Source of the DNA: Sphingomonas jinjuensis
GTDB taxonomy: Bacteria; Pseudomonadota; Alphaproteobacteria; Sphingomonadales; Sphingomonadaceae
Assembly: GCF_014197105.1 (NCBI RefSeq)
Contig: NZ_JACIEV010000011.1
Coordinates: forward strand, 62,001-126,000
Length of the DNA stretch: 64,000 bases
Direction: 5' to 3'
Below are positions 25,023-32,975 of the stretch, piece after piece. Below the pieces are notes generated by a model. It had not been told where the DNA came from and did not search any database. It was given only the letters and a program-made list of their open reading frames with translations. Made by a program: the position numbers and the translations under genes. The stretch's first letter is position 1, and each line of letters begins with the position of its first letter.

Positions 25023-26012
25023 TCAAACGCGAACCAGCATCTTTCCGGTGTTCCCGCCCTGAAACAGCCCCAGGAACGCCTCCGGCATCCGGCCAAGACC
25101 GTCGACGACCGTCTCCTGTGCCTTCAGCTTGCCGTCGCTGAGCCAGCCGCCCATGTCGCGGTAGAATTCCGCCGCGCAGTCGACATGATCGCTGACCAGG
25201 AACCCCTGGATGCGCGCGCGCGTCGCGATGATCCGCGGCAGATAGCGCAGCTTGGTCGGCTCGGCGGTGTTGTAGACGTCGATCATGCCGCAGATCGCGA
25301 AGCGCGCACCCTGGCGGCAGTGCGCCAGCGCCGCGTCGAGATGCTCGCCACCGACATTGTCGAAATAGACGTCGATACCGTTGCGGGCGACCTCGCCCAA
25401 CGCTTTCACGACCGGCACGTCACCCTTGTAGTCGATCACCGCATCGGCCCCGAGCGACTGGACCCAGGCGCATTTATCGGGACCACCGGCCGATCCGATG
25501 ACATGGCACCCCATCGCCTTCGCGATCTGCACGACCGTCGAGCCCACCGCACCGGCGGCGGCGGAGACGAACACCGTGTCGCCCTCCTTCACCTCGGCGA
25601 TACGCGTCAGCCCGACATAGGCGGTCATTCCCGGCATCCCGAGCTGGCCGAGAAACGCCTGGGGCGGCACGTCGAGCTGGGGCAGCGGACGGACCGCCTC
25701 CGCCTTCATCACCGCCTCGTCGCGCCAGCCCTCCATGTGCTGCACCATGTCACCCGGCTTGAATTGATCGGACCGGCTTTCGACGACCTCGCCAACCGCC
25801 CCGCCCTGCATCGGCTGGTCGAGCTGGAACGGCGGAGCATAGCTCTTCACGTCGTTCATCCGGCCGCGCATGTAGGGATCGACCGACAGCCAGCGATTGG
25901 TGACGCGAACCTCTCCGTCCGCCAGTTCACGGTTCGGCAGCTCTTCCAGCCGAAAGTTTTCCGCCGTCGGCATCCCGTTCGGCCGCGACGCCAGCACCCA
26001 AGCCTTCGCCAT
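25023..26012 (-). CDS. NADP-dependent medium-chain oxidoreductase (leukotriene B4 dehydrogenase / curcumin reductase-like)
   Basis: 329 residues. 'NRWLSVDPYMRGRMND', 'QGGAVGEVVESR', the cofactor motif 'VFVSAAAGAVGSTVVQIAKAMG' and 'DVYFDNVGGEHLDAAL' are typical of zinc-free MDR reductases that reduce the double bond of alpha,beta-unsaturated ketones. Start MAKAW at 26012 has AGGAG 6 nt upstream; the ATG one codon earlier (26015) is also possible. It is downstream of the low-complexity protein but separated from it by a terminator. Confidence 0.85.
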   Translation of the reverse strand: MAKAWVLASRPNGMPTAENFRLEELPNRELADGEVRVTNRWLSVDPYMRGRMNDVKSYAPPFQLDQPMQGGAVGEVVESRSDQFKPGDMVQHMEGWRDEAVMKAEAVRPLPQLDVPPQAFLGQLGMPGMTAYVGLTRIAEVKEGDTVFVSAAAGAVGSTVVQIAKAMGCHVIGSAGGPDKCAWVQSLGADAVIDYKGDVPVVKALGEVARNGIDVYFDNVGGEHLDAALAHCRQGARFAICGMIDVYNTAEPTKLRYLPRIIATRARIQGFLVSDHVDCAAEFYRDMGGWLSDGKLKAQETVVDGLGRMPEAFLGLFQGGNTGKMLVRV

Positions 26013-26072
26013 CATCTTCTCCTCGTTCGTGATCGTCTTGCGGTTCGTCGTGGCCGCTCGGCGAAGCAAAAG

Positions 26073-26100
26073 AAAGGCCCCGGGTCGCCCCGGAGCCTTT
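26073..26100 (-). terminator. Terminator of the low-complexity protein gene
   Basis: AAAGGC-C-CCGGG ... CCCGG-A-GCCTTT, an 11-bp stem with one mismatch. On the minus strand it is followed by CTTTTGC. It lies 40 bp after the stop. Confidence 0.7.
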
Positions 26101-26140
26101 CCCGTCATCCCTCTTTCGAGAGGCGACGTTTGCCTAGCGG

Positions 26141-27430
26141 TCAGTAGGTGCCCGAAAAGCTCTTGTTCAGGACCTTACCATCCGCGTCCGTCGTCTGTGC
26201 GCCGGTACTGGCGCCGCCGGCGGTGGTGCTGCTCGAGCCCGCGGTCGTCCCGCTGGTGCTGCTGCTCGAGGCGACACCGCCGGTGTTGCCGTAACCGGTG
26301 TTGCGGTCCTGGACACCGTTGTTGCGGTCGCCCTCGCCGAACATCGCCGACTTGTTTTCCTCGTCACGCCACGCCTTCTTCGCCTCATCGGCGGTCTTGG
26401 TCAGCGTGACCTTCTCATCGACCGACTTCAGCCAGCTCGACGGGATCGAGTCGTGGCGGCCGCCGGCATCGCTATCATTCTTGGTCAGGATGATGCGGTC
26501 GCCACGCGTCTTGTCGACGGTGCCGACGTGCTGGCCGTCGGAGCCCACGACTTCCATGTGCTCCTTCACCTTGTCGAGCGAGTCGCGCTGCGTCTGGCGA
26601 TTGGTCCGCCAGGACGAGAATTCATTCTCGAACTTGGTGCGGTTTTCCTGGCGATATTCGTGATAGTCGCGGTCGAACGATGCGACCTGGCCCGAGCGCC
26701 ACGAACGATAGTCGTCGTCGCGATCACCGGAATAGCGCTCGTCGAAGCGCGAATCCATCTCGCGGCGGCGCTCGGCGTCCTCGTCGCCGAACCACGAACG
26801 GACCTCGTCGCCGGCGCGCTGCAGGAAGCCGCGGTCTTCGTAGTCATAGCCCTGCGGCTGACGACCATAGCCCTGGCCCTGCTGGCCATAGCCCTGGTTA
26901 CCGCTGCGGTTGCGGTTCTCGTAGCGCTGGTCGGGATCGTTGTAGCGATCGTCATCGGCGTGCTTGCTGCGGCCATAATCCTCGAAGCGACGGCTACCCG
27001 AACCGTAGCTGCCGTGGTACTCGGACGACGACTGACCGTCGCGATCCCAACCCTGCGAGCCCTGGTTGCCGTAACCGCGCGCGCCATACTGGTCGCGTCC
27101 ACGATTGAACTGCTCGCGCTGGCCATAGCGTTCGAAGCCATAGTCGCGGCCGCCATACTGGTTCGAGCCCTGATCGCGCGAACCATAGTCGTTGCCGCGG
27201 CCATAGTCGCTGCGTCCATAGTCGCGCTGACCATATTGACCCTGGCCCGACCGGCCCTGGCCGTAGCTGCCCTGCTGGTCGCGATTGCCGAGTTGGCCCG
27301 ATGCGGCATAGTCGCGGGCGCTGCTATAGCTGCCCGAGCGGCCGCTGCCGTAGTCTTCGCCATAATCCATGTCCGGAGAACCATAGTAATCGCCGGGGCG
27401 CGTGCCGCGTGGATAACGTTCGTAGCCCAT
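26141..27430 (-). CDS. Tyr/Gly/Gln/Arg-rich low-complexity protein with DUF2171-like domain
   Basis: 429 residues, very hydrophilic. Residues 1-205 are low-complexity, built from Y, G, R, D, Q, N and S with repeats such as 'QRDYGRSDYGRGNDYGSRD' and 'YGQQGQGYGRQPQGYDYEDRG'. 'VRSWFGDEDAERRREMD' (about 208-225) is the SWFGD motif found with stress proteins. Then comes 'VKEHMEVVGSDGQHVGTVDK' through 'SIPSSWLKSVDEKVTLTK' (about 287-350), a DUF2171/PRC-like beta domain, and a Ser/Thr/Gly-rich tail. GGAGGAACTG before the ATG at 27430 decides the start. No signal peptide or enzyme motif. A GGAAC promoter-like element lies upstream. Confidence 0.8.
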   Translation of the reverse strand: MGYERYPRGTRPGDYYGSPDMDYGEDYGSGRSGSYSSARDYAASGQLGNRDQQGSYGQGRSGQGQYGQRDYGRSDYGRGNDYGSRDQGSNQYGGRDYGFERYGQREQFNRGRDQYGARGYGNQGSQGWDRDGQSSSEYHGSYGSGSRRFEDYGRSKHADDDRYNDPDQRYENRNRSGNQGYGQQGQGYGRQPQGYDYEDRGFLQRAGDEVRSWFGDEDAERRREMDSRFDERYSGDRDDDYRSWRSGQVASFDRDYHEYRQENRTKFENEFSSWRTNRQTQRDSLDKVKEHMEVVGSDGQHVGTVDKTRGDRIILTKNDSDAGGRHDSIPSSWLKSVDEKVTLTKTADEAKKAWRDEENKSAMFGEGDRNNGVQDRNTGYGNTGGVASSSSTSGTTAGSSSTTAGGASTGAQTTDADGKVLNKSFSGTY

Positions 27431-27491
27431 CAGTTCCTCCATTCGTACGGGGCGGGCGGCGCGTTGATCGCCGTCATGTTGCCGTCGGTTA

Positions 27492-27516
27492 AAAGAATGG
27501 AGCGAAAGATCGTTCC
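27492..27516 (-). promoter_or_regulatory. Possible EcfG-type stress promoter
   Basis: On the minus strand GGAAC (27516-27512) is followed after 16 nt by CTTT (27495-27492). The EcfG consensus in alphaproteobacteria is GGAAC-N16/17-CGTT, so the -35 is exact and the -10 is one base off. It lies about 62 bp upstream of the low-complexity gene. Confidence 0.3.
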
Positions 27517-27663
27517 TGTTGTTACGGATACGAAATGGGCACCTGTCGCAAACGTGGCGCGGATGATCGACAAAATTTTCGAGAGCGTCGGCCGCACGGT
27601 TGTTGCATCGCCCGGTCAGGGCGGCTAATGGCGTCGCTCCCCGGCAAGCCGGGGGCGGAGTGC

Positions 27664-27739
27664 GGGGCTGTAGCTCAGATGGGAGAGCGCTGCAATCGCA
27701 CTGCAGAGGTCAGGGGTTCGATTCCCCTCAGCTCCACCA
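27664..27739 (+). tRNA. tRNA-Ala (anticodon CGC)
   Basis: A full 76-nt cloverleaf with encoded CCA. The acceptor GGGGCTG pairs with CAGCTCC (one G-U), the D arm is GCTC..GAGC, the anticodon arm is CTGCA/TGCAG with loop ATCGCAC (anticodon CGC at loop positions 3-5, U33 present), and the T arm is AGGGG-TTCGATT-CCCCT. Decodes GCG, a heavily used codon in this genome. A CCCCGGC-AA-GCCGGGG hairpin (27639-27654) lies just upstream. Confidence 0.97.
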
Positions 27740-27797
27740 CCCACTCCGTCATCGCTGCCACGCGGCCAAACCGCGCCTCGCGCGTTCGCCCCTGGAC

Positions 27798-28541
27798 ATG
27801 ACCGACGCCATTCCAGCCGCCACCGTCATCCTGTTTCGCGAGCGTGCAGGCGCCGCGCCGGAACTGCTGATGGTCGAGCGGGCGCGCGCGATGGCGTTCG
27901 CCGGTGGGGCGATGGTCTTCCCTGGTGGAAGGATCGATCCCGGCGACGTCGCTTTCGCCAAGCAGATTGGCGCTGGCGAGGACGGGCCCGCGCGCATCGC
28001 TGCCATCCGTGAGACAATCGAGGAAGTAGGCCTGCCGCTCGGACTGTCGCCGGTCCCCAATAAGGCCACCCTCACCCGCCTGCGTGCCGCGTTGCATGAT
28101 GGCATGCCGATCGCCGACGCATTGGCCGCCGCGAGGTGCTCGCTCGACCTGACGGTTCTCCATCCCTTCGCGCGGTGGCGGCCGGATTTCCACAAGGTCC
28201 GCGTCTTCGACACCCGCTTCTTCCTCGCCCGCGCACCCGAGGGGATCGAGGCCAGCGTCGATGCGACCGAGAATACCCGGCTGACGTGGACCACCGCGGC
28301 TGACGCGCTGGCGGCCAGCGCGGCGGGGACGCTGTCGCTGATCTTTCCGACCCGCCGCAATCTCGAACGCGTCGCACAATTCGCCAGCCTCACCGAAGCC
28401 GTCGCCGACGCCGAGGCGCATCCGCAACCGGTCATCACGCCCGCCATCGTTGAGCGCGATGGCGTGCGCATCCTCACCATCCCGGATCGCCTGGGCTATC
28501 CCGTGCTGTCGGAGCCGGTCGAAACGGCGCTGCGCGGGTGA
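27798..28541 (+). CDS. NUDIX hydrolase
   Basis: 247 residues. 'GGAMVFPGGRIDPGD' followed after a 20-residue insertion by 'AAIRETIEEVGLPLG' forms a NUDIX box with the REXXEE metal ligands at 71-76. The long spacing resembles the NUDT19/coenzyme A-diphosphatase-like subgroup rather than MutT. It should hydrolyse a nucleoside diphosphate-linked compound; the substrate is unknown. It starts 58 bp after the tRNA. Its TGA overlaps the ATG of the next gene (TGATG), so the two are coupled. Confidence 0.85.
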   Translation: MTDAIPAATVILFRERAGAAPELLMVERARAMAFAGGAMVFPGGRIDPGDVAFAKQIGAGEDGPARIAAIRETIEEVGLPLGLSPVPNKATLTRLRAALHDGMPIADALAAARCSLDLTVLHPFARWRPDFHKVRVFDTRFFLARAPEGIEASVDATENTRLTWTTAADALAASAAGTLSLIFPTRRNLERVAQFASLTEAVADAEAHPQPVITPAIVERDGVRILTIPDRLGYPVLSEPVETALRG

Positions 28542-29272
28542 TGCGTGCCGTCCGACGCGGCATCGGCTGGCTGGTGGGAATCACCCTGGTCCTCGCCGCC
28601 GCGTTTCTGGTCTGGGCGCTGGCGAAGGGGCGGCCCCAGGATCTGCCCTGGACGCCGCTCGACCTGGGCGAGCCGATCGGCCTGTTCACCGGACGGAAGC
28701 TGGCGGCGCTGACGAACGACGCACCGCAATGTCGCGCGCTGCTGGACCGCGCCGGCGTTCGCTTCGTTGCCCTACCGCCGCGGCGAGACGGCGCGCAATG
28801 TGGGTATGACGATGCCGTGCGCTTCGCCCCGGGCGGCGCACGACGGATCGACTATCGACCCGCGGACGTCGGCGTCGCCTGCCCGGTCGCGGCGGCGCTG
28901 GCGATGTGGGAGTGGAATGTCGTCCAACCGGCAGCGCAGCGGCATTTCGGATCGCGCGTCGCGAGCATCGAGCATTTCGGCAGCTACAACTGCCGCCGCA
29001 TGTATGGCCGCGATCAGGGAAGCTGGAGCGAGCACGCCACCGCCGACGCGATCGACATCGCCGGCTTTCGCCTGGCCGATGGCCAGCGGGTAACCGTCGT
29101 GCGCGATTGGACGAAGGGCGGCGACAAGGCTGCGTTCCTGCGCGAGGTGCGGGACGGCGCCTGCCGACTGTTCGCGACGACGCTGTCGCCCGACTATAAT
29201 GCGGCGCACCGCGATCACCTTCACCTAGACCAGGCCGATCGGGGCGCGATGGGCTGGCGCGCCTGTCGCTAG
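28541..29272 (+). CDS. Extensin-like C-terminal domain protein, membrane anchored
   Basis: 243 residues: one N-terminal membrane segment (about 10-30, 'GWLVGITLVLAAAFLVWAL') and an extensin-like domain (about 60-243) with conserved cysteines ('PQCRALLDRAGV', 'AQCGYDDAVRF', 'VACPVAAALAMWEW', 'YNCRRMYG', 'GACRLFATTLSP') and 'WSEHATADAIDIAGF' and 'HRDHLHLD', which look like a D-Ala-D-Ala-peptidase-type metal site. It is probably periplasmic and acts on the cell wall. The stop TAG overlaps the stop of the convergent S24 gene in the four bases CTAG. Confidence 0.85.
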   Translation: MRAVRRGIGWLVGITLVLAAAFLVWALAKGRPQDLPWTPLDLGEPIGLFTGRKLAALTNDAPQCRALLDRAGVRFVALPPRRDGAQCGYDDAVRFAPGGARRIDYRPADVGVACPVAAALAMWEWNVVQPAAQRHFGSRVASIEHFGSYNCRRMYGRDQGSWSEHATADAIDIAGFRLADGQRVTVVRDWTKGGDKAAFLREVRDGACRLFATTLSPDYNAAHRDHLHLDQADRGAMGWRACR

Positions 29273-29886
29273 CGCGGCTCGCGCATCAGCCACACGACCT
29301 TGCCGATCACCGCGATGCTGCCGTCGGGAATCGGCGGCGCGTCGGGATTGTCGCTCGTCGCCTCGATCCGCGAGAGCCCGGCACGCACCCGCTTGACCAT
29401 CGTCACGCCGTCGACCTGGATGACGAACGGCTCCCCGCGCATGCCTGGCACCCGCCGCGCGAGATCGACGACGATCATGTCGCCGTCGAGCAGTCCCGGT
29501 TCCATCGAGTTGCCGCGCACGCGGATCACCCCCGCCTTTCCCTCACGCAACCGTAGTCGTGCGGCGAGTGCTGGATCGAGCATCTCCGTCCCCAGCAGCA
29601 CCTCGCCGTCGACGAAGGCGCCGCCGCCGGCCGAGGCGACGACGTCGAGCCGCGGCACGGGAAACGAGCGCGGGCCGGCTTCCGCGCCCAGCAACGCCTC
29701 GGCCACCCCGAAATAGTCGGAGAGCCGCCGGCGATCCTCGCGGTCCAGCTCTCGCGGCGTACCGCGCTTCACATATTGCTGGAGATAGGCCGCGTTGCGC
29801 CCGATCAGGTCGGACAGGGCTGCCAGGCTGACGCCATCGCGCGTCGCCAGCGCCAGCAGAGACGCACGGGGATCGTTGGTGTCCAT
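29269..29886 (-). CDS. S24-family repressor (CI/LexA-like, HTH plus self-cleaving peptidase)
   Basis: 205 residues. The N-terminal helix-turn-helix region (about 10-62, 'VSLAALSDLIGRNAAYLQQYVKRG') precedes an S24 peptidase domain with a cleavage site Ala86-Gly87 ('VVASAGGG'), Ser127 ('VRGNSMEPGLLDGD') and Lys165 ('VTMVKRVRAG'). This is the layout of phage CI-type repressors that self-cleave on RecA filaments. Its promoter region holds a 17-bp palindrome and faces two small plus-strand genes, so the locus looks like a CI/Cro switch. No phage genes are adjacent. True LexA is normally longer-linked and binds GAAC-type sites, so this is not the main LexA. Confidence 0.87.
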   Translation of the reverse strand: MDTNDPRASLLALATRDGVSLAALSDLIGRNAAYLQQYVKRGTPRELDREDRRRLSDYFGVAEALLGAEAGPRSFPVPRLDVVASAGGGAFVDGEVLLGTEMLDPALAARLRLREGKAGVIRVRGNSMEPGLLDGDMIVVDLARRVPGMRGEPFVIQVDGVTMVKRVRAGLSRIEATSDNPDAPPIPDGSIAVIGKVVWLMREPR

Positions 29887-29901
29887 AGCCCGAACACTAG
29901 C

Positions 29902-29930
29902 CTAGGAAATTTTCCTAGACAAGTAGGAAA
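29902..29930. promoter_or_regulatory. Operator of the S24 repressor
   Basis: CTAGGAAA-T-TTTCCTAG (29902-29918) is a perfect 17-bp palindrome starting 16 bp before the repressor ATG. A further half-site TAGGAAA lies at 29924-29930, and a CTAG lies just to the left (29897-29900). The arrangement sits over both divergent promoters. Confidence 0.75.
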
Positions 29931-29976
29931 TGGGAACGGAACAGGAACGTGTAAGCCGACTCGGAAAGGCACACAC

Positions 29977-30153
29977 ATGTCCCTGCTCATCAAGATCAAC
30001 CGCTTTTGCCGCGCGACGCACATGCCACCGACCAAGTTCGGACGGCTTGCCGTCAACGATCCCCGGCTCGTCCACGACCTGCGACTGGGGCGCCAGCCGC
30101 GCCGCAAGACGGTCGAGCGGGTCGAGCGCTTCATCGCGGAGGCTCGGCCGTGA
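29977..30153 (+). CDS. Small Cro-like DNA-binding protein (putative)
   Basis: 58 residues, strongly basic. 'MPPTKFGRLAVNDPRLVHDL' and 'GRQPRRKTVERVERFIAEA' look like a short helix-turn-helix in which the second part would contact DNA. GGAAAGG precedes the ATG at 7-9 nt. It is divergent from the S24 repressor across the palindromic operator, and its TGA overlaps the GTG of the next gene (GTGA). By position it would be the Cro counterpart; the fold is inferred from pattern only. Confidence 0.6.
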   Translation: MSLLIKINRFCRATHMPPTKFGRLAVNDPRLVHDLRLGRQPRRKTVERVERFIAEARP

Positions 30154-30470
30154 TCAATGTCGCCATCACCGATGCAGCCCCCCTGCTGGCCAGCGCGCTC
30201 CGCCGTTCGGCGATCGCCGCAGGCATATCGATCGACATCGTGCAGGCGATCGAGCGGCCATGGGCGAGCCTTACCTTTTCAGGCACGCGTCACTGCCTGA
30301 CGCTCACCATGGAGAGCGGTAAGCACGCGGACGAATGGCTTGCCGCCATCGAGTCGGCTGCACTCCTCATGCGCGGTCACGTCGCCGGCGAGCCAGCCTT
30401 GGTCGCGCGCCGGCAGCTAGCGGATTTGATAGAAGCGACGATCGAGGTCGTCACGATCGAGGATGGCTGA
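30150..30470 (+). CDS. 106-residue protein of unknown function, coupled to the Cro-like gene
   Basis: A GTG start overlapping the preceding stop by GTGA, so it is translated together with the 58-residue protein. Sequence: 'INVAITDAAPLLASALRRSA', a central 'SLTFSGTRHCLTLTME', and an acidic C-terminus ('IEATIEVVTIEDG'). Mixed alpha/beta, soluble, one Cys. I recognise no family. As part of an S24-controlled pair it may be made after DNA damage; that is inference. Confidence 0.6.
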   Translation: MINVAITDAAPLLASALRRSAIAAGISIDIVQAIERPWASLTFSGTRHCLTLTMESGKHADEWLAAIESAALLMRGHVAGEPALVARRQLADLIEATIEVVTIEDG

Positions 30471-30531
30471 ATGCCCATGCGAGTGGGTCGTGACCTTCGT
30501 TACCTTTACCCGCGTGACGGCATTTTCATTT

Positions 30532-30547
30532 GATATAACGTTACATG
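30532..30547. promoter_or_regulatory. Palindrome upstream of the ZnuD-like receptor
   Basis: GATATAAC-GTTACATG, matching in 6 of 8 positions around the centre and AT-rich compared with its surroundings, 46 bp before the receptor ATG. It is reminiscent of Zur/Fur-type boxes but not an exact match to a known consensus. Confidence 0.4.
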
Positions 30548-30592
30548 GTCGTTAGTCGCGCCCGACGACAAGCAAGCGTTCGGGGAATATCG

Positions 30593-32725
30593 ATGATCAA
30601 GGCCGTCCTCCTGTCTACCGTGGCGCTCGCCATGGCGACCCCTGCCGTCGCGCAGACCACCGCTACCCCGGCGCCCCAGCCGGCGTCGCCGCGTGGCGAC
30701 GTGATCGTCACCGCGCCGGTTACGACCAGCGAACGCGACGTGTTGCAGGGCACGTCGATCCTGTCGGGCGAAGAGCTGACGCGCGAGTTGCGGCCGACGA
30801 TCGGCGAGACGCTGGCACGTCAGCCCGGCGTCTCGGCGACGTCGTTCGGCCCCAGCGCCTCGCGGCCGATCCTGCGCGGCTTCCAGGGCGACCGGATCCG
30901 CGTACTGACCGATGGCATCGGTTCGATCGACGTGTCGAACACCAGCGTCGACCACGCCGTCGTCATCGATCCGCTACTCGCCGAGCGGATCGAAGTCCTG
31001 CGTGGCCCGTCCGCGCTGCTGTTCGGATCGTCGGCGGTGGGCGGCGTCGTCAACGTCATCGATACGCGCATCCCACGCACCGTTCCCGAGAACGGCTATC
31101 GCTTCAACGGCATCGCCAGCTTCGGTTCGGCCGCGACCGAGCGCAGTGCCGGCGCCGCCGCCGACGTTGCGGTGACGAAGAACATCGTGCTCCACGCCGA
31201 CGGATCCTATCTGAAGGCCGACGACCTGCGTACCGGCAACGGCTATCTGCTGTCGCCCCAGGCGCGCGCCGCCGCGCTGTCGCAGGTCGGCAAGCCGCAG
31301 GACACCGACGAGCCGATCGACTTCGCCGCCTCCGCCGCGCTGCGCGATCGCCTGCCCAATTCGGCGGCGCGCACCTGGACGGCGGGTGCCGGCGTCTCGC
31401 TCATCACCGATACCGGCAATCTCGGCATCGCCTATAGCCATTACGACAGCCTCTATGGCGTGCCGATCCGCTATGCGACCGAGATCGGCCAGGAGCAGGA
31501 GGCGCCGCGGCTGTCGGTCGTCCAGAACCGCCTCGACCTGCGCGGCGAGGTCGAGACGGGTGGCGGCTTCCTCGACAGGATCCGCATCCGCGCCGGTCAG
31601 GCGAGCTATCGCCATTTCGAGCTGGAGCCGGACGGCGCGGTCGGCACCGCCTTCTACAACAACGGGTTGGAGGGCAGGCTCGAGCTGGTCCAGGCCAATC
31701 ACGGCGGCTGGACGGGAGCGTCGGGGGCGCAGTTCTTCAATCGCCAGTTCAACGTCGTCGGCGACGAGGCATTCCTGCCGCGCAACGAGACCAACCAGAC
31801 CGGGCTCTTCACGCTGCAGCAGTATAGCAACGGCGCGTTCCGTGCCGAAGGCGGATTGCGGTACGAGTTGACCGATCTCGCCGCACGCACGCCCAGCGAC
31901 GACGACCGCTTCTTCCGCGGCGATCGGCATTTCGAAGCCCTGTCGGCCTCGCTCGGGGCCAGCTACGCCCCGACCGACTCGATCCGCATCGGCGTCAACG
32001 GCTCGCGTACCGAGCGCGCGCCTTCGGCCGAGGAGCTGTTCGCCAACGGCGCCCACGCCGGCACCCAGGCCTATGAGCTCGGCAGCCCCGACTTCCGGCT
32101 GGAGAAGTCGTGGGGGCTGGAGGGCACCATCCACGCCCACGGCAACGGCTTCAGCATCGACGCGTCGGCCTATTACAACTGGTTCACCAACTATATTTCC
32201 GAGAACCAGGTCGATGCCGCGATATGCCAGGCGGCCGCCGCGCCCTCCGGCCGCACGGTCGACCTCCCCTGCTTCCAGTACCAACAGCGCGACGCGCGCT
32301 ACTGGGGGTTCGAGGCCGATGCCTCGGTGCGTGTTGCGCAGATCGGCAGCTATCAGATCAACGCCGACATCCTGGGCGATTATGTTCGTGCGACGATCGT
32401 CGACCAGGGCCCTGTCCCGCGGATCCCGGCGCCGCGCGTACTCGGCGGGGTCGAGGCGCAGGGCGACACGCTGAGCGGCCGTGTCGAGGTGGAGCATGTC
32501 TTCGACCAGAACCGCATCGCGCCGTTCGAGACGACGACCAACGAGTACACGATGGTCAACGCCTCGCTCGCGATCTCGCCCTGGGGCAAGGCGAACAAGA
32601 CCAGCCTGTTGCTGAGCGCGAACAACATCTTCGATGTCGTCGCACGCCGCCATGCGAGCTTCCTGAAGGACTTCGCGCCGCTGGCGGGCCGCGACCTGCG
32701 CGTGACGTTGCGGGTGGGGTTCTGA
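30593..32725 (+). CDS. TonB-dependent receptor, ZnuD-like (probable zinc or metallophore uptake)
   Basis: 710 residues with a signal peptide (MIKAVLLSTVALAMATPAVAQ). The plug has 'DVIVTAPVTTSERDV', 'SRPILRGFQGDRIRVLTDG', 'SNTSVDHAVVIDPLLAERIEVLRGPSALLFG'-type blocks and 'GGVVNVIDTRIP', which are the signature of ZnuD/TdfJ zinc receptors. The barrel ends in Phe ('RVTLRVGF'). It should import zinc or a zinc complex across the outer membrane with TonB energy. An AT-rich palindrome lies upstream. No zinc ABC transporter is adjacent. The ATG at 30593 is chosen because it begins a clean signal peptide. Confidence 0.85.
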   Translation: MIKAVLLSTVALAMATPAVAQTTATPAPQPASPRGDVIVTAPVTTSERDVLQGTSILSGEELTRELRPTIGETLARQPGVSATSFGPSASRPILRGFQGDRIRVLTDGIGSIDVSNTSVDHAVVIDPLLAERIEVLRGPSALLFGSSAVGGVVNVIDTRIPRTVPENGYRFNGIASFGSAATERSAGAAADVAVTKNIVLHADGSYLKADDLRTGNGYLLSPQARAAALSQVGKPQDTDEPIDFAASAALRDRLPNSAARTWTAGAGVSLITDTGNLGIAYSHYDSLYGVPIRYATEIGQEQEAPRLSVVQNRLDLRGEVETGGGFLDRIRIRAGQASYRHFELEPDGAVGTAFYNNGLEGRLELVQANHGGWTGASGAQFFNRQFNVVGDEAFLPRNETNQTGLFTLQQYSNGAFRAEGGLRYELTDLAARTPSDDDRFFRGDRHFEALSASLGASYAPTDSIRIGVNGSRTERAPSAEELFANGAHAGTQAYELGSPDFRLEKSWGLEGTIHAHGNGFSIDASAYYNWFTNYISENQVDAAICQAAAAPSGRTVDLPCFQYQQRDARYWGFEADASVRVAQIGSYQINADILGDYVRATIVDQGPVPRIPAPRVLGGVEAQGDTLSGRVEVEHVFDQNRIAPFETTTNEYTMVNASLAISPWGKANKTSLLLSANNIFDVVARRHASFLKDFAPLAGRDLRVTLRVGF

Positions 32726-32735
32726 ACACCCCACT

Positions 32736-32890
32736 CCGTTCGTGCTGAGGAGACGCTGAGCGAAGTCGAAGCGCCGTCTCGAAGCCTGTCCTGAGCGCCT
32801 GCCTTGCAGGCAGTCGAAGGGCACAGGTGGCTAGGCCTGCCCTTCGAGACGAGGCTTCGACGTCGCTCAGCCTCTCCTTAGGCCGAACGG
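32736..32890. repeat. Interspersed repeat, family E (copy 1)
   Basis: Bounded by CCGTTCGTGCTGAGGAG at the left and its inverted end CTCTCCTTAGGCCGAACGG at the right, with inner blocks GTCGAAGCGCCGTCTCGAAG and CCCTTCGAGACGAGGCTTCG. The second copy is at 51781-51887. It fills most of the gap between the receptor and gcdH genes. Confidence 0.75.
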
Positions 32891-32975
32891 GGTGCAAGGG
32901 CCGTCCAGGCCAGCACCACCCCTTGCCCCCCACCCCCCGACGCCGTACCGCATCCTTGAAAAAGGAGAGTACCAC

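Noticed and set aside
26453..27628. 391-codon frame opposite the low-complexity protein, reading as a hydrophobic Ala/Val/Ile-rich protein
   Set aside because: It is the antisense of Tyr/Gly/Arg/Asp codons, which mimics membrane segments. The minus-strand gene has a good ribosome site, known motifs and a terminator.
27639..27656. GC hairpin next to tRNA-Ala as an integration (att) site
   Set aside because: No integrase, no second copy of the tRNA 3' end and no foreign cargo are visible nearby.
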